In this document: one piece after another, positions 50,370 through 61,347 of the stretch
How positions within the stretch are numbered: position 1 is the first letter of the stretch
Layout: every line of letters starts with the position of its first letter
NCBI RefSeq assembly: GCF_007197555.1
Contig: NZ_CP041614.1
Location: 1,480,001 to 1,544,000, forward strand
Source: Shewanella psychropiezotolerans
GTDB taxonomy: Bacteria; Pseudomonadota; Gammaproteobacteria; Enterobacterales; Shewanellaceae
DNA: 64,000 nucleotides
Direction of reading: 5' to 3'
Position numbers and translations under genes: made by a program
The notes under the pieces: generated by a model
The model's input: the letters and a program-made list of their open reading frames with translations, nothing else
Databases searched by the model: none
What the model was told of the DNA's origin: nothing

Positions 50370-51212
50370 GTGTTTCGAATCGAAAGTGGTAAACGTACAC
50401 TAATTTTAGATAAAACCTTGGTCATGGGCATTTTAAATGTCACCCCTGATTCTTTTTCCGATGGTGGTGAATTCTCCTCCTTTGATTTAGCCTGCCAGCA
50501 TGTCGATACTATGGTGTCGCAAGGCGCTAAAATTATCGACATAGGCGGTGAATCGACTCGTCCAGGTGCAGCCGAGGTCACTCTAGATGAAGAGCTAAGC
50601 AGGGTGTTGCCCTTAGTCGAGTATATCGCTAAGCATCATGACGCTTGGATCTCCATCGATACCAGTAAGCCTGAGGTCATGGAGCGAGCGGTTAAAGCCG
50701 GGGCGCACCTGATTAATGATGTTCGAGCCTTACAGACTCCAGGTGCCTTGGAGCGCGCAGCCCTACTTGATGTGCCTGTTTGTCTAATGCATATGCAGGG
50801 GCAACCGGATACTATGCAAGATGCACCGGATTATCGGGATATCATTGCTGATGTCATCGATTTTTTTGAACGAAGAATCCATGCATGTATTGAGGCTGGA
50901 ATTAAACGTCACAATATATTGTTGGACCCAGGGTTCGGCTTTGGTAAAACCTTATCCCATAATTATGAGTTACTTAACCGATTAGATGAGTTTAAGGCGT
51001 TAGAGTTACCGTTACTGATCGGCTTATCCAGAAAATCTATGCTGGGTAATCTGCTCAAGCGCGAGCCTAAACAACGCTTGGCGGCGAGTCTGGCTGGCGG
51101 CTTGATCGCGGCGCAGAAAGGCGCCAATATTTTAAGGGTACATGATGTGGCTGAAACTTTAGATTGTCTAAACGTATTCCAAGCTAGCAATGATTACCGA
51201 CACTTGATTTGA
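50370..51212 (+). CDS. folP: Dihydropteroate synthase
   Basis: A 280-residue TIM-barrel enzyme that joins p-aminobenzoate to the pterin pyrophosphate in folate synthesis; it is the sulfonamide target. Landmarks are VMGILNVTPDSFSDGG, IDIGGESTRPGA, LLDPGFGFGKTLSHN and LIGLSRKSMLGN. I chose GTG 50370: GGAG is five bases upstream and the leader length then matches E. coli. The TTG at 50328 gives 14 extra residues without homology. It precedes glmM, the usual pair. Confidence 0.95.
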   Translation: MFRIESGKRTLILDKTLVMGILNVTPDSFSDGGEFSSFDLACQHVDTMVSQGAKIIDIGGESTRPGAAEVTLDEELSRVLPLVEYIAKHHDAWISIDTSKPEVMERAVKAGAHLINDVRALQTPGALERAALLDVPVCLMHMQGQPDTMQDAPDYRDIIADVIDFFERRIHACIEAGIKRHNILLDPGFGFGKTLSHNYELLNRLDEFKALELPLLIGLSRKSMLGNLLKREPKQRLAASLAGGLIAAQKGANILRVHDVAETLDCLNVFQASNDYRHLI

Positions 51213-51338
51213 TTCTAAGTTGCTGTGGTTAACCAGATTAGACCAGTCTTTTTAATCATCATTCAGCTTGAGTCAGCAAATAGACTGTAAATTAGTACAA
51301 ATTTCATCCCAGAATGGGATGACAAACGGGGTTGTAAA

Positions 51339-52670
51339 GTGAAGAAATTTTTTGGAACAGATGGTATACGTGGCAAGGTAGGTGCAGGTAAGATGACACC
51401 TGAGCTAGCGTTGAAACTGGGTTGGGCTGCCGGCCGTGTTCTGTCGAGAAGCGGTACGAATAAAGTCATCATAGGTAAAGATACCCGTATTTCAGGCTAC
51501 CTGTTCGAATCTGCAATGGAAGCGGGTCTATCGGCGGCAGGCTTAAATGTGATGTTGATGGGCCCTATGCCTACGCCAGCAGTTGCTTATTTAACCCGGA
51601 CCTTTAGAGCCGAAGCCGGGGTGGTTATCAGCGCATCCCACAACCCCTATTACGACAACGGCATCAAGTTTTTCTCCACCGATGGCAGTAAACTCGCTGA
51701 TGAAATAGAGCTGGAGATTGAACGTGAACTGGAAAAACCTTTGGTCTGCGTCGAGTCGCACCTGTTAGGGAAAGTCTCCCGCATCGATGATGCTCCCGGA
51801 CGCTACATCGAATACTGTAAAGGTAACTTTCCTGCCGATCAGACGCTTCGTGGTTTAAAGATTGTGGTCGATTGTGCCCATGGCGCTACTTATCATATTG
51901 CACCCAATGTCTTTCGTGAATTGGGCGCCGATGTGATAGCCATAGGTGATAAGCCCGATGGCTTGAACATTAACCATGAAGTGGGCGCGACTTCTATGGC
52001 TAAAATCTGTGAAACTGTAATAGCTGAAGGGGCCGATCTCGGTATTGCCCTGGATGGTGACGGCGACCGTATAATGATGGTTGATCGTCATGGGCGTGTG
52101 ATCGACGGTGATGAGATACTTTATATTTTGGCGTGCGATGCTAAATCAAGAGGCGTGCTTCAGGGCGGCGTAGTCGGCACCTTGATGTCTAACTTAGGGC
52201 TTGAACTGGCTTTAGCCGATCTGGATATTCCCTTCCTGCGTTCCAAAGTGGGCGACCGTTACGTGATGCAGCTATTAAAAGAGAATGACTGGCGCATAGG
52301 CGGCGAGAATTCAGGTCATATCCTGAACTTAGATCATGGCACCACAGGAGATGGTATCGTTGCAGGGATATTGGTGCTTGCCGCTATGAGAAGACGCAAT
52401 GCAAGCCTTGAAGACTTGACTGAGAATATTAAGATGCTGCCTCAGGTGTTGGTTAATGTGCGTTTTGAAGGCGAGCATAATCCGTTAGAGTCAGAAGAAG
52501 TGCTCGACGCTAAATTAGAGGTCGAGGCTAAATTGGGTGAGCGAGGCAGAGTTTTACTGAGAAAGTCCGGCACCGAGCCTTTGATTCGGGTCATGGTTGA
52601 GGGAGATATCGAAGCGGATGTCCTTATGCATGCAAATTATATTGCCGATAAAGTCAGAAATTTAGTTTAG
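51339..52670 (+). CDS. glmM: Phosphoglucosamine mutase
   Basis: A 443-residue alpha-D-phosphohexomutase converting glucosamine-6-phosphate to glucosamine-1-phosphate for UDP-GlcNAc, hence peptidoglycan and lipopolysaccharide. The phosphoserine is Ser100 in [12 protein letters not shown]. The metal loop is [13 protein letters not shown], and the sugar-specificity loop GGENSGHI marks GlmM. The C-terminal phosphate loop is [18 protein letters not shown] start with a GGGG site upstream, as [12 protein letters not shown] is the conserved start. Intact. Confidence 0.97.
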   Translation: MKKFFGTDGIRGKVGAGKMTPELALKLGWAAGRVLSRSGTNKVIIGKDTRISGYLFESAMEAGLSAAGLNVMLMGPMPTPAVAYLTRTFRAEAGVVISASHNPYYDNGIKFFSTDGSKLADEIELEIERELEKPLVCVESHLLGKVSRIDDAPGRYIEYCKGNFPADQTLRGLKIVVDCAHGATYHIAPNVFRELGADVIAIGDKPDGLNINHEVGATSMAKICETVIAEGADLGIALDGDGDRIMMVDRHGRVIDGDEILYILACDAKSRGVLQGGVVGTLMSNLGLELALADLDIPFLRSKVGDRYVMQLLKENDWRIGGENSGHILNLDHGTTGDGIVAGILVLAAMRRRNASLEDLTENIKMLPQVLVNVRFEGEHNPLESEEVLDAKLEVEAKLGERGRVLLRKSGTEPLIRVMVEGDIEADVLMHANYIADKVRNLV

Positions 52671-52685
52671 GTTACTGCTAAATAG

Positions 52686-52714
52686 TAGGGGGACATCCAT
52701 GATGGTTACCCCTA
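52686..52714 (+). terminator. Nested hairpin after glmM
   Basis: TAGGGG / CCCCTA outer arms enclosing CCAT-g-ATGG. No T run, so terminator function is doubtful. The sequence GGACATCCATGATGG resembles the palindrome in the 64-bp repeats before carA. Confidence 0.35.
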
Positions 52715-52867
52715 TATAGTGCTATTTATACTCACAACGATGAATAATTAGCTTGGGGCGGCGGAAAAAGCAACGCTCCGACCATTAATCTAAAAAATTA
52801 GCGATTTAGCTATTGTAACTTAACAAGTGGTTCGCTATTATTCACGCCGCTTTCAGAGGAGATGGTA

Positions 52868-53650
52868 ATGGCATTAAGACGTCCGATGGTTGCTGGTAAC
52901 TGGAAAATGAATGGCAGTGCCCAGTTGGCACAAGAGCTTTTCAAAAAGTTTGCTACCAAGCTTCAAGATGATTCAGCGGAAGTGGTCTTGTGTCCACCGA
53001 GTATTTATCTCGAAAGCGTACGACAACAGCTAGACATGAACAAAGAAGCCTTAAATGGTTGTTTAGTCAGAATGGGCGCACAAAACCTGAGTCAACACGA
53101 CTTCGGTGCTTATACTGGTGAAGTGTCTGGGCAGATGTTGAAAGATTCAGGATGTCGATATGTGATTATCGGCCATTCCGAACGTCGCCGTATGTACGGA
53201 GAGACGAGTGACATAGTGGCAGAGAAATTTGCTGCGGCTCAAAAACATGGTTTAACTCCGATATTATGTGTCGGTGAGTCTGGTCCAGCTAGAGAAGCGA
53301 GAAGAACTTTTGAAGTTATCGCCGAAGAGCTAGACATAGTCATTAAGAAAAATGGCACCATGGCTTTTGATAATGCAATTATCGCTTACGAGCCTTTATG
53401 GGCTGTAGGGACTGGTAAGAGTGCTACGCCAGAACAGGCGCAAGAAGTACACGCGTTTATACGCAAGCGTCTGTCTGAAGTGTCTCCATTTATTGGAGAA
53501 AATATCAGGATTTTGTACGGTGGTAGCGTAACACCGAGTAATGCAGCAGATCTTTTTGCTCAACCTGATGTAGATGGTGGATTGATTGGCGGCGTAAGCT
53601 TAAATTCAACCGAGTTTTTAAGTTTATGTTCCATAGCGATGAGCGCATAA
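52868..53650 (+). CDS. tpiA: Triose-phosphate isomerase
   Basis: A 260-residue TIM enzyme interconverting dihydroxyacetone phosphate and glyceraldehyde-3-phosphate. Catalytic Lys in GNWKMNG, His in IIGHSERR, Glu in IAYEPLWAVGTGKSA, and phosphate loop LYGGSVTPSNA. ATG 52868 has AGAGGAG six bases upstream; an ATG at 52862 overlaps that site. It lies between glmM and secG, as in many gammaproteobacteria outside the enterics. secG starts two bases after the stop. Confidence 0.97.
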   Translation: MALRRPMVAGNWKMNGSAQLAQELFKKFATKLQDDSAEVVLCPPSIYLESVRQQLDMNKEALNGCLVRMGAQNLSQHDFGAYTGEVSGQMLKDSGCRYVIIGHSERRRMYGETSDIVAEKFAAAQKHGLTPILCVGESGPAREARRTFEVIAEELDIVIKKNGTMAFDNAIIAYEPLWAVGTGKSATPEQAQEVHAFIRKRLSEVSPFIGENIRILYGGSVTPSNAADLFAQPDVDGGLIGGVSLNSTEFLSLCSIAMSA

Positions 53651-53651
53651 T

Positions 53652-53987
53652 ATGTATGAAGTTCTAATGGTTGTTTACTTGTTGGTTGCGATTGGTCTAG
53701 TTGGACTAATTCTGATTCAACAAGGTAAAGGTGCTGACATGGGAGCCTCTTTCGGCGCCGGTGCTTCGGCTACTCTATTCGGGTCATCTGGTGCGGGTAA
53801 CTTTTTAACTCGTTCTACTGCTGTATTAGCGATTGGCTTCTTTGCACTTAGTTTGATTATTGGTAATTTAAGTGCCAATCATACCAAGTCAGAAGACGCT
53901 TGGAATGATCTAACTAACGATGCAGCACAAGTTGTTGAACAAGTTAGTGAAGAAGTACAACAGACGGAAGATAAGATTCCTGATTAA
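53652..53987 (+). CDS. secG: Preprotein translocase subunit SecG
   Basis: A 111-residue SecG with two membrane helices (residues 3-22 and about 52-72). Between them is the conserved cytoplasmic loop LIQQGKGADMGASFGAGASATLFGS, broken here as IQQGKGADMG and FGSSGAGNF. It assists SecYE during protein export. The C-terminal tail is acidic and variable. It starts two bases after tpiA and precedes the tRNA-Leu gene, matching the standard order. Confidence 0.96.
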   Translation: MYEVLMVVYLLVAIGLVGLILIQQGKGADMGASFGAGASATLFGSSGAGNFLTRSTAVLAIGFFALSLIIGNLSANHTKSEDAWNDLTNDAAQVVEQVSEEVQQTEDKIPD

Positions 53988-54050
53988 GATAATCTGTGGC
54001 TAACCTCAAATTAGTCAGATAGATATAGATTGTCGATGTAAAAGTTACAT

Positions 54051-54279
54051 GCGGATTTAGATATTCGTTATCTTAACCAGGATATAAAATATAGGTTAGT
54101 CACATACGGATGTGGTGGTGTCTTGATAGTAAGTTAGACACGCCAGTTTGTGGTAAACATCTAAACCAAGATGTAAAAACGGTCAGTCACATACGGATGT
54201 GGTGGTGTCTTGATAGTAAGTTAGACACGCCAGTTTGTGGTAAACATCTAAACCAAGATGTAAAAACGGTCAGTCACAT
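54051..54279 (+). repeat. Decayed tandem copies of the tRNA-Leu gene 5' half (87-bp period)
   Basis: Units start at 54106 and 54193, and the real tRNA begins at 54280, an exact 87-base spacing. Each decayed unit begins ACGGATGTGGTGG like the tRNA acceptor/D-arm, keeps TTAGACACGCCAG, but has extra bases in the D-arm and lacks a valid anticodon arm and 3' half. ACCAAGATGTAAAAACGGT and TCAGTCACAT separate the units. A more eroded copy starts near 54051. An open frame through this region repeats with the array and is not a gene. Confidence 0.85.
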
Positions 54280-54365
54280 GCGGATGTGGTGGAATTGGTA
54301 GACACGCCAGCTTGAGGGGCTGGTGAGCGCAAGCTCGTGGGGGTTCAAGTCCCCCATCCGCACCA
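54280..54365 (+). tRNA. leuU: tRNA-Leu (GAG)
   Basis: An 86-nt tRNA with encoded CCA. The acceptor GCGGATG pairs with CATCCGC. The anticodon stem CCAGC/GCTGG holds the loop TTGAGGG with anticodon GAG, reading CUU/CUC. A long variable arm (GAGCGCAAGCTC-type) is present, as required for leucine tRNAs, and the T-arm contains GGTTCAAGTCC. It lies after secG, the position of leuU in E. coli. Confidence 0.96.
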
Positions 54366-54465
54366 ACTTTTGATTTCAATTTTGAGGTCGAGAGTAATAA
54401 AGCGAGAGCTTATTCGCTTTGTTATTGCAAGTGTAGAGATAACTCAATATACTTGCAGCAGTTGA

Positions 54466-54542
<77 letters not shown>

Positions 54543-54547
54543 GCTTC

Positions 54548-54578
54548 CCAATATCAGGCTAAAATAGCCTAATATTGG
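54548..54578 (+). terminator. Long hairpin just after tRNA-fMet
   Basis: CCAATAT-c-AGGCT-aaaat-AGCCT-a-ATATTGG, with one internal mismatch. There is no T run, so it is probably an RNA 3'-end or processing structure rather than a terminator. Confidence 0.5.
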
Positions 54579-54599
54579 TTACAGGTTTTAAATTCAACG

Positions 54600-54622
54600 A
54601 CCTCGTTATTACGGGGTTTTTT
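54600..54622 (+). terminator. Terminator 1 between tRNA-fMet and rimP
   Basis: ACCTCGT-tatt-ACGGGGT with one wobble pair, then six T. Confidence 0.75.
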
Positions 54623-54666
54623 GTTATCTGTAACTTATAAAATGCTGCTTTTGCAGTGTTATACCG

Positions 54667-54686
54667 GGGCTATCTAGCCCTTTTTT
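54667..54686 (+). terminator. Terminator 2 / attenuator before rimP
   Basis: GGGCTA-tc-TAGCCC followed by six T, ending 18 bases before rimP. Two terminators in series ahead of rimP-nusA suggest attenuation; autogenous control by NusA at such leaders is known in E. coli. Confidence 0.75.
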
Positions 54687-54704
54687 GTTTTTCGGGGGGT
54701 AACC

Positions 54705-55160
54705 TTGGCTACTATAGAAAAAAAACTGGAAGAGATGCTTAAATCTCCAGTTGAAGCATTGGGGCATAGACTTTGGGGCTTGGAATATATCCAAGCGGGC
54801 AAACATTCAACACTTAGAGTGTATATCGATAATGATAAAGGTATCTTTATCGAAGATTGCGCCGAAACCAGTCGCCAGATAAGTGCTGTGCTCGATGTTG
54901 AGGATCCTATTTCAACCGAATATACATTAGAAGTTTCTTCTCCCGGTGTAGACAGGCCACTGTTCAGTGCTGAGCAGTATGGGAGCTACATCGATGAGAC
55001 TGTAAAAATTCAACTGACTATGCCTGTTGCGGGTAGTCGTAATTTAAAAGGTACCGTTATAGGGATCGAGGGGCAGACGCTCACGCTTTCTGTAGATGGT
55101 AACGAACTGATTATTGCCTTGGATAATATCCGTAGAGGCAACCTAATCGCTAAGTTTTGA
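54705..55160 (+). CDS. rimP: Ribosome maturation factor RimP
   Basis: A 151-residue RimP needed for 30S maturation. N-terminal domain: [21 protein letters not shown]; central [20 protein letters not shown] is the family signature; C-terminal SH3-like domain follows. TTG start, chosen because [11 protein letters not shown] is the conserved beginning and GGGGGGTAACC lies just upstream. It is the first gene of the rimP-nusA-infB-rbfA-truB cluster. Confidence 0.95.
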   Translation: MATIEKKLEEMLKSPVEALGHRLWGLEYIQAGKHSTLRVYIDNDKGIFIEDCAETSRQISAVLDVEDPISTEYTLEVSSPGVDRPLFSAEQYGSYIDETVKIQLTMPVAGSRNLKGTVIGIEGQTLTLSVDGNELIIALDNIRRGNLIAKF

Positions 55161-55188
55161 TGGATTCAAAAATCAACGAGGCAAGAGG

Positions 55189-56688
55189 ATGAATAAAGAG
55201 ATTCTGCTAGTCGCTGAGGCGGTTTCAAATGAGAAAGGTGTTCCTCGCGAGAAGATTTTCGAAGCGTTGGAAATTGCTTTAGCCACAGCAACAAAAAAGA
55301 AGCACGTAGGTGAGATTGAAGTTCGCGTCGAAATCGATCGTAAGACCGGTGCTTACGAAACTTTCCGTCGCTGGCAAGTTGTAGAAGATACAGGTGAACC
55401 ATTAGAGAACCCTTATGGTGAAATAACACTAGAAGCTGCTCAGTATGAAGATCCTGAAATACAACTTGGTGACTATGTCGAAGATGATATGGAGTCAGTT
55501 ACGTTCGACCGTATCACGACGCAGACAGCCAAGCAGGTTATCGTACAGAAGGTACGTGAAGCTGAGCGAGCTCAAGTCGTTGAGCAGTTTCAGGACCGTG
55601 AAGGTGAGTTGATCACAGGTATCGTGAAGAAGAGCAACCGCGAGAGTGTGGTTGTCGATCTTGGCGGTAATGCCGATGCCGTTCTGTTCAAAGAAGACCT
55701 CATTTCACGTGAGAACTTCCGTCCTGGCGATAGAATTCGTGCCTTACTCTTCTCGGTTCGCCCTGAAGCTCGTGGTGCACAACTGTTCATGACTCGTACT
55801 AAGCCCGAAATGCTTATTGAACTTTTCCGCGTAGAAGTGCCGGAAATTGCCGATGAGATGATTGAAATCATGGGCGCGGCTCGTGATCCAGGTTCTCGCG
55901 CTAAGATTGCGGTTAAGTCGAATGACCGTAGAATTGATCCTATCGGTGCCTGTGTTGGCATGCGTGGTGCTCGAGTTCAAGCGGTATCTAACGAGCTAAA
56001 CGGCGAGCGTGTCGATATTGTGCTTTGGGATGATAACCCGGCTCAGTTCGTGATCAATGCCATGGCGCCTGCCGATGTGGCTTCTATCGTCGTTGACGAA
56101 GATAGCCATTCTATGGATATTGCAGTCGAGGCTGACAACTTGGCTCAGGCCATTGGTCGTAATGGTCAGAATGTCCGCTTAGCCACTCAACTCTCCGGTT
56201 GGGAGTTGAATGTAATGACTGTAGAAGATCTGCAGGAAAAACATCAGGCTGAAAGTGCAAAAGTAGTCAGCCTGTTTGTTGCATCTTTAGAAGTTGATGA
56301 AGATTTCGCTCAGGTACTTGCAGATGAAGGCTTTACTTCATTGGAAGAGATAGCTTATGTACCTGCCGCCGAACTGATGGAGATCGATGGTTTTGATGAA
56401 GATACCGTCGAAGCATTGAGAGAACGTGCTAAAGCGGCAATTTCGACTCGAGCATTGGCAACAGAAGAAGCACTCGACGGTGCAGAACCAAGTGAAGAGC
56501 TTCTTGCACTGGAAGGGCTGGAAAAACACCTGGCTTTCGTTTTTGCAAGTAAAGGTGTGATAACACTTGAACATTTAGCCGAGCAAGGCATTGATGACTT
56601 GATCGATATTGAAGAATTGACAGAAGAAAAGGCTGGTGAGCTCATCATGGCAGCCCGTAATATCTGTTGGTTTGGCGACGAAGAATAA
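55189..56688 (+). CDS. nusA: Transcription termination/antitermination factor NusA
   Basis: A 499-residue NusA. The N-terminal RNA polymerase-binding domain ([20 protein letters not shown]) is followed by S1 ([18 protein letters not shown]), two KH domains ([35 protein letters not shown]), and two acidic C-terminal repeats typical of gammaproteobacteria. It modulates pausing, termination and antitermination. GAGG precedes ATG and it starts 28 bases after rimP. No irregularity. Confidence 0.98.
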   Translation: MNKEILLVAEAVSNEKGVPREKIFEALEIALATATKKKHVGEIEVRVEIDRKTGAYETFRRWQVVEDTGEPLENPYGEITLEAAQYEDPEIQLGDYVEDDMESVTFDRITTQTAKQVIVQKVREAERAQVVEQFQDREGELITGIVKKSNRESVVVDLGGNADAVLFKEDLISRENFRPGDRIRALLFSVRPEARGAQLFMTRTKPEMLIELFRVEVPEIADEMIEIMGAARDPGSRAKIAVKSNDRRIDPIGACVGMRGARVQAVSNELNGERVDIVLWDDNPAQFVINAMAPADVASIVVDEDSHSMDIAVEADNLAQAIGRNGQNVRLATQLSGWELNVMTVEDLQEKHQAESAKVVSLFVASLEVDEDFAQVLADEGFTSLEEIAYVPAAELMEIDGFDEDTVEALRERAKAAISTRALATEEALDGAEPSEELLALEGLEKHLAFVFASKGVITLEHLAEQGIDDLIDIEELTEEKAGELIMAARNICWFGDEE

Positions 56689-56714
56689 CTCGCTCAACAG
56701 AGGGGATTGAACAT

Positions 56715-59393
56715 ATGGCAGATACAACAGTAGAAAAACTGGCCGGCGAAATAGGAAAAACTGCAGACAGATTAGTCGAGCAGTTATCTGATGCTGGAAT
56801 TAAAAAAAGTAAATTAGACACAGTTTCTGAATCAGAGAAGCAGCAACTGCTGGATTTTTTAAAGAAACAACATGGCGGCGATGCCACTCCAACTAAGATG
56901 ACGTTGCAGCGTAAATCTGTTTCAACTTTAAGTGTGGGCTCTGGCCGTGACACTAAAGATGTCAAAGTTGAAGTGCGTAAGAAGCGTACCTTTGTGAAGC
57001 GCGATCCGGCAGCAGAAGCTGCGGCAAATGCCGAACAAGAGACTAAAGCTGCAGCCGATGCAGAGCTGAAAGCCAAAGCCGATGCTGATGCGAAGTCGGC
57101 AGCCGATGCACTAGCCCAAGAGAAATCAAAAGTGGCCGAAGAAGCGAAAGAAAAAGCGAAAGCGGCAGCAGCTGAAAAAGCTAAGCCAGTAGTCGAAACG
57201 GCAGAAGAAAAAGCTGCCAGAATTGAGGCTGACAAGTTACAAACTGCTCAAGAGCAAGTCGCTAAAGCTAAGGCTGATGAAGAAGCCAATGCGGCAGCTG
57301 AAACTGCGCGTAAACTAGCTGAAGAGAACTCGGGGCGTTGGGCCGAAGAAGAGAAGTCTCGTAAAGAGGCTGAGAAGACTGGCGATCACCATATCACCAC
57401 TTCAACAGAAGCTCGTGCAGCGGAAGATACCGCCGATGCTAATGCTGAGAAGCGCGATCGTCGTCCTCGTAAAGCTCCGACTCCAGTTCCTGCCACTACA
57501 GGTAAAGGCAAGCGTCGCGGCGGCAGAGATAACCGTAACTCACGTAACTCACGTGGCGGCCGTAACTCTCGTAACACACGTAGCATAGCGCCTGAGTCTA
57601 TGGACCATGCATTCACTAAGCCTGCAGTTGTCGTTAAAGCCGATGTGAGCATAGGTGAAACTGTTTCAGTGTCTGAGCTCGCTCAGAAGATGGCAGTAAA
57701 GGCAACCGAGATCATCAAGGCTATGATGAAGATGGGCTCCATGGTTACGATTAACCAGGTGCTTGATCAGGAAACCGCTCAGCTAGTGGCTGAAGAGATG
57801 GGTCACAAGGTAACACTGACTCGCGAAAACGAGCTTGAGCACCAGGTGCTAGCGGATCGTGATGGTAACATCGAAGCCGTAACTCGTGCGCCGGTAGTGA
57901 CCATCATGGGTCACGTCGACCATGGTAAGACATCGCTGCTTGATTATATTCGTAAGGCAAAAGTTGCCTCAGGTGAAGCCGGTGGTATTACTCAGCATAT
58001 CGGTGCATACCATGTTGAAACAGACAATGGCATGATCACCTTCTTAGATACTCCTGGTCACGCGGCGTTTACGTCTATGCGTGCTCGTGGTGCTAAGGCG
58101 ACTGATATCGTTATCTTGGTTGTTGCAGCCGATGATGGTGTTATGCCACAGACTATCGAAGCGATTCAACATGCTAAGGCCGGTAAAGTGCCTCTGATTG
58201 TTGCAGTCAACAAGATGGATAAGCCTGATGCGGATGCAGAGCGTGTTAAGAGTGAGCTTTCTCAACACGGCATCATGTCTGAAGATTGGGGCGGCAACAA
58301 CATGTTTGTTAGCGTTTCGGCTAAGACAGGTCAAGGTATCGATGAACTGCTGGAAGGCATTTTGCTTGAATCCGAAGTTCTCGAACTTAAAGCTATCAAA
58401 GAAGGCATGGCGGCTGGTGTTGTCATCGAATCTAAGCTAGATAAAGGCCGCGGCCCGGTTGCTACCGTTCTGGTACAAGAAGGTACACTTAAGCAAGGCG
58501 ATATCGTTCTTTGTGGTCTTGAGTACGGTAAAATCCGTGCCATGCGCGATGAGAATGGTAGAGCAATTAAGGAAGCGGGTCCGTCGTTCCCCGTTGAGAT
58601 TCTTGGTCTCTCGGGTGTTCCTGCTGCCGGTGATGAAGCTACTGTCGTACGTGATGAGCGTAAGGCTCGTGAAGTTGCCCTGTATCGTCAAGGTAAGTTC
58701 CGCGATGTTAAGCTAGCACGTCAGCAGAAGTCTAAGCTTGAGAACATGTTCGCGAACATGACCGAAGGCGAAGTAGAGGAACTTAATATCGTGCTTAAGG
58801 CCGATGTACAAGGTTCACTCGAGGCTATCGCTGACTCGCTAAACAAGCTGTCTACCGATGAAGTTAAGGTTAACATCATCGCACGTGGTGTCGGTGGTCT
58901 GACCGAAACTGATGCGACATTAGCATCAGCTTCGAACGCTATCATGATAGGTTTCAACATTCGTGCCGATGCACAAGCGCGTAAGGTTATCGACAGCGAA
59001 AGCGTCGACCTTCGCTACTACAGTGTCATCTACAACTTGATCGATGAAGTTAGAGATGCGATGAGCGGTCTACTTGCTCCTGAGTTCAAGCAAGTGATTA
59101 TCGGTCTTGCTGAAGTTCGTGATGTGTTTAAGTCTCCTAAGATTGGCGCAATTGCCGGTTGTATGGTGACTGAAGGTACCATCAAGAAGAGTGCTCCTAT
59201 CCGCGTACTACGTGAAAACATCGTTATCTACGAAGGTGAGCTAGAATCACTGCGTCGTTTCAAAGATGATGTGGCAGACGTACGTAACGGTATGGAATGT
59301 GGTATCGGTGTGAAGAACTATAATGACGTCAGAGTAGGCGATCAGATAGAGGTCTTCGAAACCATCGAGATTGCTCGCTCCTTAGAAGCGTAA
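56715..59393 (+). CDS. infB: Translation initiation factor IF-2
   Basis: An 892-residue GTPase. IF2N-type domain at the start ([20 protein letters not shown]), then a long Ala/Lys/Glu-rich linker (about residues 100-260) and an Arg/Asn-rich stretch. A second IF2N domain precedes the G domain: GHVDHGKT at 399-406, [12 protein letters not shown]. Domains II-IV follow. It brings fMet-tRNA to the 30S subunit. ATG 56715 with AGGGG upstream aligns with the family; the frame to 56667 overlaps nusA and is not used. The initiator tRNA gene lies in the same cluster. Confidence 0.98.
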   Translation: MADTTVEKLAGEIGKTADRLVEQLSDAGIKKSKLDTVSESEKQQLLDFLKKQHGGDATPTKMTLQRKSVSTLSVGSGRDTKDVKVEVRKKRTFVKRDPAAEAAANAEQETKAAADAELKAKADADAKSAADALAQEKSKVAEEAKEKAKAAAAEKAKPVVETAEEKAARIEADKLQTAQEQVAKAKADEEANAAAETARKLAEENSGRWAEEEKSRKEAEKTGDHHITTSTEARAAEDTADANAEKRDRRPRKAPTPVPATTGKGKRRGGRDNRNSRNSRGGRNSRNTRSIAPESMDHAFTKPAVVVKADVSIGETVSVSELAQKMAVKATEIIKAMMKMGSMVTINQVLDQETAQLVAEEMGHKVTLTRENELEHQVLADRDGNIEAVTRAPVVTIMGHVDHGKTSLLDYIRKAKVASGEAGGITQHIGAYHVETDNGMITFLDTPGHAAFTSMRARGAKATDIVILVVAADDGVMPQTIEAIQHAKAGKVPLIVAVNKMDKPDADAERVKSELSQHGIMSEDWGGNNMFVSVSAKTGQGIDELLEGILLESEVLELKAIKEGMAAGVVIESKLDKGRGPVATVLVQEGTLKQGDIVLCGLEYGKIRAMRDENGRAIKEAGPSFPVEILGLSGVPAAGDEATVVRDERKAREVALYRQGKFRDVKLARQQKSKLENMFANMTEGEVEELNIVLKADVQGSLEAIADSLNKLSTDEVKVNIIARGVGGLTETDATLASASNAIMIGFNIRADAQARKVIDSESVDLRYYSVIYNLIDEVRDAMSGLLAPEFKQVIIGLAEVRDVFKSPKIGAIAGCMVTEGTIKKSAPIRVLRENIVIYEGELESLRRFKDDVADVRNGMECGIGVKNYNDVRVGDQIEVFETIEIARSLEA

Positions 59394-59402
59394 AGCGTAA
59401 TA

Positions 59403-59425
59403 GGGCGGCGAAAGCCGCCCTTTTT
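59403..59425 (+). terminator. Terminator after infB
   Basis: GGGCGGC-gaaa-GCCGCCC then five T, with a stable GNRA-type loop. rbfA follows 46 bases later, so it is probably partial. Confidence 0.88.
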
Positions 59426-59470
59426 GTTTATAGCTGCAAACAGCAGAATAAAATATTAAGGCCAAATATT

Positions 59471-59893
59471 ATGGCAAAAGAATTTAGTCGTACACGCCGT
59501 ATCGGGCAACAGTTACAACAAGAGTTAGCCCAAGTATTGCATCGTGATATCAAAGATCCTCGTGTCGGCATGGTAACGGTCAATGATGTGGAAGTCTCTC
59601 GTGATCTGAGTTACGCCAAAGTTTTTGTCACCTTCTTCGAGGAAGATGACAAGATAGTGGCAGAGAAGCTTGAAGCACTCAGCAGTGCCGCTGGTTACAT
59701 ACGTTCTTTAGTCGCGGGTCGCATGAAATTGCGAGTGATGCCAGAACTTAGGTTCATCTATGATGCATCCTTGGTTGAAGGCATGCGCATGTCAAACCTT
59801 GTAACGCGCGTTATTCATAACGATGAAGCTAAACAGAAACATGCCAATCGTGATGAACAAAGTGAAGATAAAGATCAGCAAGGTGAGGATTAA
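59471..59893 (+). CDS. rbfA: 30S ribosome-binding factor RbfA
   Basis: A 140-residue KH-fold protein for 16S rRNA 5'-end maturation, important in cold adaptation. Landmarks are [40 protein letters not shown] and [15 protein letters not shown]. The C-terminal tail is charged and low complexity. The stop TAA shares its last base with the truB ATG (TAATG), so the two are translationally coupled. Confidence 0.96.
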   Translation: MAKEFSRTRRIGQQLQQELAQVLHRDIKDPRVGMVTVNDVEVSRDLSYAKVFVTFFEEDDKIVAEKLEALSSAAGYIRSLVAGRMKLRVMPELRFIYDASLVEGMRMSNLVTRVIHNDEAKQKHANRDEQSEDKDQQGED

Positions 59894-60855
59894 TGGGGCG
59901 TCGTCAGCGTGGTCGCTTCATTGATGGGATCTTGCTCTTGGATAAAGAGACAGGGATGAGCTCTAACTTTGCCCTGCAAAGGGTAAAACGGCTTTTCGAT
60001 GCCAATAAAGCGGGCCATACTGGCGCCTTAGATCCCTTAGCCACAGGTATGTTACCGATATGCCTGGGCGAAGCTACCAAGTTTTCTCAGCACCTTCTCG
60101 ATGCGGATAAGCGCTATCTGGTCACGGCTAAACTTGGTGTGCGAACCGATACTAGTGATTCTGACGGTGAAGTGGTGCAGACTCGTCCCCTGGATTTTAC
60201 CCAAGACTTATTGATTGAGTCTCTGGATTATTTCCGTGGAGAGACTATGCAGGTGCCTTCCATGTTCTCGGCGCTAAAGCATAAGGGACAGCCCCTTTAT
60301 AAGTACGCCCGTGAAGGCATCGAAGTGCCCAGAGAAGCCAGACCCATCACGGTATTTGAGCTAAACTTTATCTCTTTAGAAGGCGATGAGCTGACCTTAG
60401 ACATACATTGTTCTAAGGGAACCTACATTCGTACCATCACAGATGATCTCGGTGAAATGTTGGGATGCGGCGCCCACGTGATAATGCTCAGACGTACTCA
60501 AGTTGCAGACTACCCTTATGATCGCATCGTAAGCTTAACTCAGTTAAATGAAATGGTTGAAAAGGCTGAGGCCGAAGGTGCAGATCCTAAAGCTATTCTG
60601 GATGAGTTATTGTTGCCCATGGATACGGCGGTCAGTAAGTTTCAAGAAATCAACTTAGCCGACACTGTTGCACCTTATCTAATGAATGGCAATCCGGTAC
60701 AGAATCCTGGAAATTGTGAGTTAGCCGATGGAGAACTCGTGCGCCTCACTATAGGTGAAGAGCATAAGTTTGTCGGTATAGGCTCAATTAATGATGATGG
60801 CTTGCTGGCACCTAAGCGCCTTATCGTACTGAGAGATAGCTTAGAAACCACTTAA
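59893..60855 (+). CDS. truB: tRNA pseudouridine-55 synthase TruB
   Basis: A 320-residue pseudouridine synthase making psi-55 in the T loop of tRNAs. The catalytic Asp is in [15 protein letters not shown], and [20 protein letters not shown] and [16 protein letters not shown] are family blocks; a small PUA-like domain ends the protein. It overlaps rbfA by one base. rpsO follows after a promoter, so truB probably ends one transcript. Confidence 0.97.
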   Translation: MGRRQRGRFIDGILLLDKETGMSSNFALQRVKRLFDANKAGHTGALDPLATGMLPICLGEATKFSQHLLDADKRYLVTAKLGVRTDTSDSDGEVVQTRPLDFTQDLLIESLDYFRGETMQVPSMFSALKHKGQPLYKYAREGIEVPREARPITVFELNFISLEGDELTLDIHCSKGTYIRTITDDLGEMLGCGAHVIMLRRTQVADYPYDRIVSLTQLNEMVEKAEAEGADPKAILDELLLPMDTAVSKFQEINLADTVAPYLMNGNPVQNPGNCELADGELVRLTIGEEHKFVGIGSINDDGLLAPKRLIVLRDSLETT

Positions 60856-60888
60856 CGTTACCTTTTGGCGGTTATTTTACTTTGCTGG

Positions 60889-60917
60889 TTGCGTATCTCA
60901 CCGGGAATGGGTAAAAT
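60889..60917 (+). promoter_or_regulatory. Likely rpsO promoter
   Basis: -35 TTGCGT (60889-60894), 17-base spacer, -10 TAAAAT (60912-60917), giving a leader of about 60 bases before rpsO. Confidence 0.6.
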
Positions 60918-60984
60918 GCCGCGCTCCTTTAGCTGAGTTAGTGATTGGCTAAAGATTTATTAATGCATTATTTGGAGAGACAAA

Positions 60985-61254
60985 ATGTCACTAAATGCTG
61001 AACAAACTGCAAAAATCCTGGCTGACTTCGGTCGTTGTGAAAACGATACTGGTTCTTCTGAAGTTCAGGTTGCTCTTTTAACTGCTCAGATTAATCATCT
61101 ACAGGGCCATTTCAAGCAGCACATCCACGATCATCACTCTCGTCGTGGTCTACTACGTATGGTTAGCACACGTCGTAAACTTCTTGCATACCTAAAGCGT
61201 ACTGAAAATGTTCGTTACCAGGAACTAATCAAGAAGCTAGGTCTACGTCGTTAA
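60985..61254 (+). CDS. rpsO: 30S ribosomal protein S15
   Basis: An 89-residue S15, the normal length, with [15 protein letters not shown], the rRNA-binding [18 protein letters not shown] and [21 protein letters not shown]. It binds 16S rRNA helices in early 30S assembly and, in E. coli, represses its own mRNA through a leader pseudoknot. GGAGAG lies before ATG. In most relatives pnp follows directly; here a GGDEF/EAL gene on the other strand intervenes. Confidence 0.98.
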   Translation: MSLNAEQTAKILADFGRCENDTGSSEVQVALLTAQINHLQGHFKQHIHDHHSRRGLLRMVSTRRKLLAYLKRTENVRYQELIKKLGLRR

Positions 61255-61276
61255 TTTTAACGATTAAACCTGGATA

Positions 61277-61300
61277 AGGAGGCTTAGGCCTCCTTTTTTA
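61277..61300 (+). terminator. Terminator after rpsO
   Basis: AGGAGGC-ttag-GCCTCCT followed by further T. Confidence 0.9.
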
Positions 61301-61347
61301 TTGCCTGTAAAAAAGAAGGCGAAAGCAAAGTTCCTAGATTCTAGTGA

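Noticed and set aside
54110..54301. 63-codon ORF with internally repeated protein sequence
   Set aside because: It runs through the 87-bp decayed tRNA-Leu array and into the real tRNA; its repetition only mirrors the DNA repeat, and there is no ribosome site.
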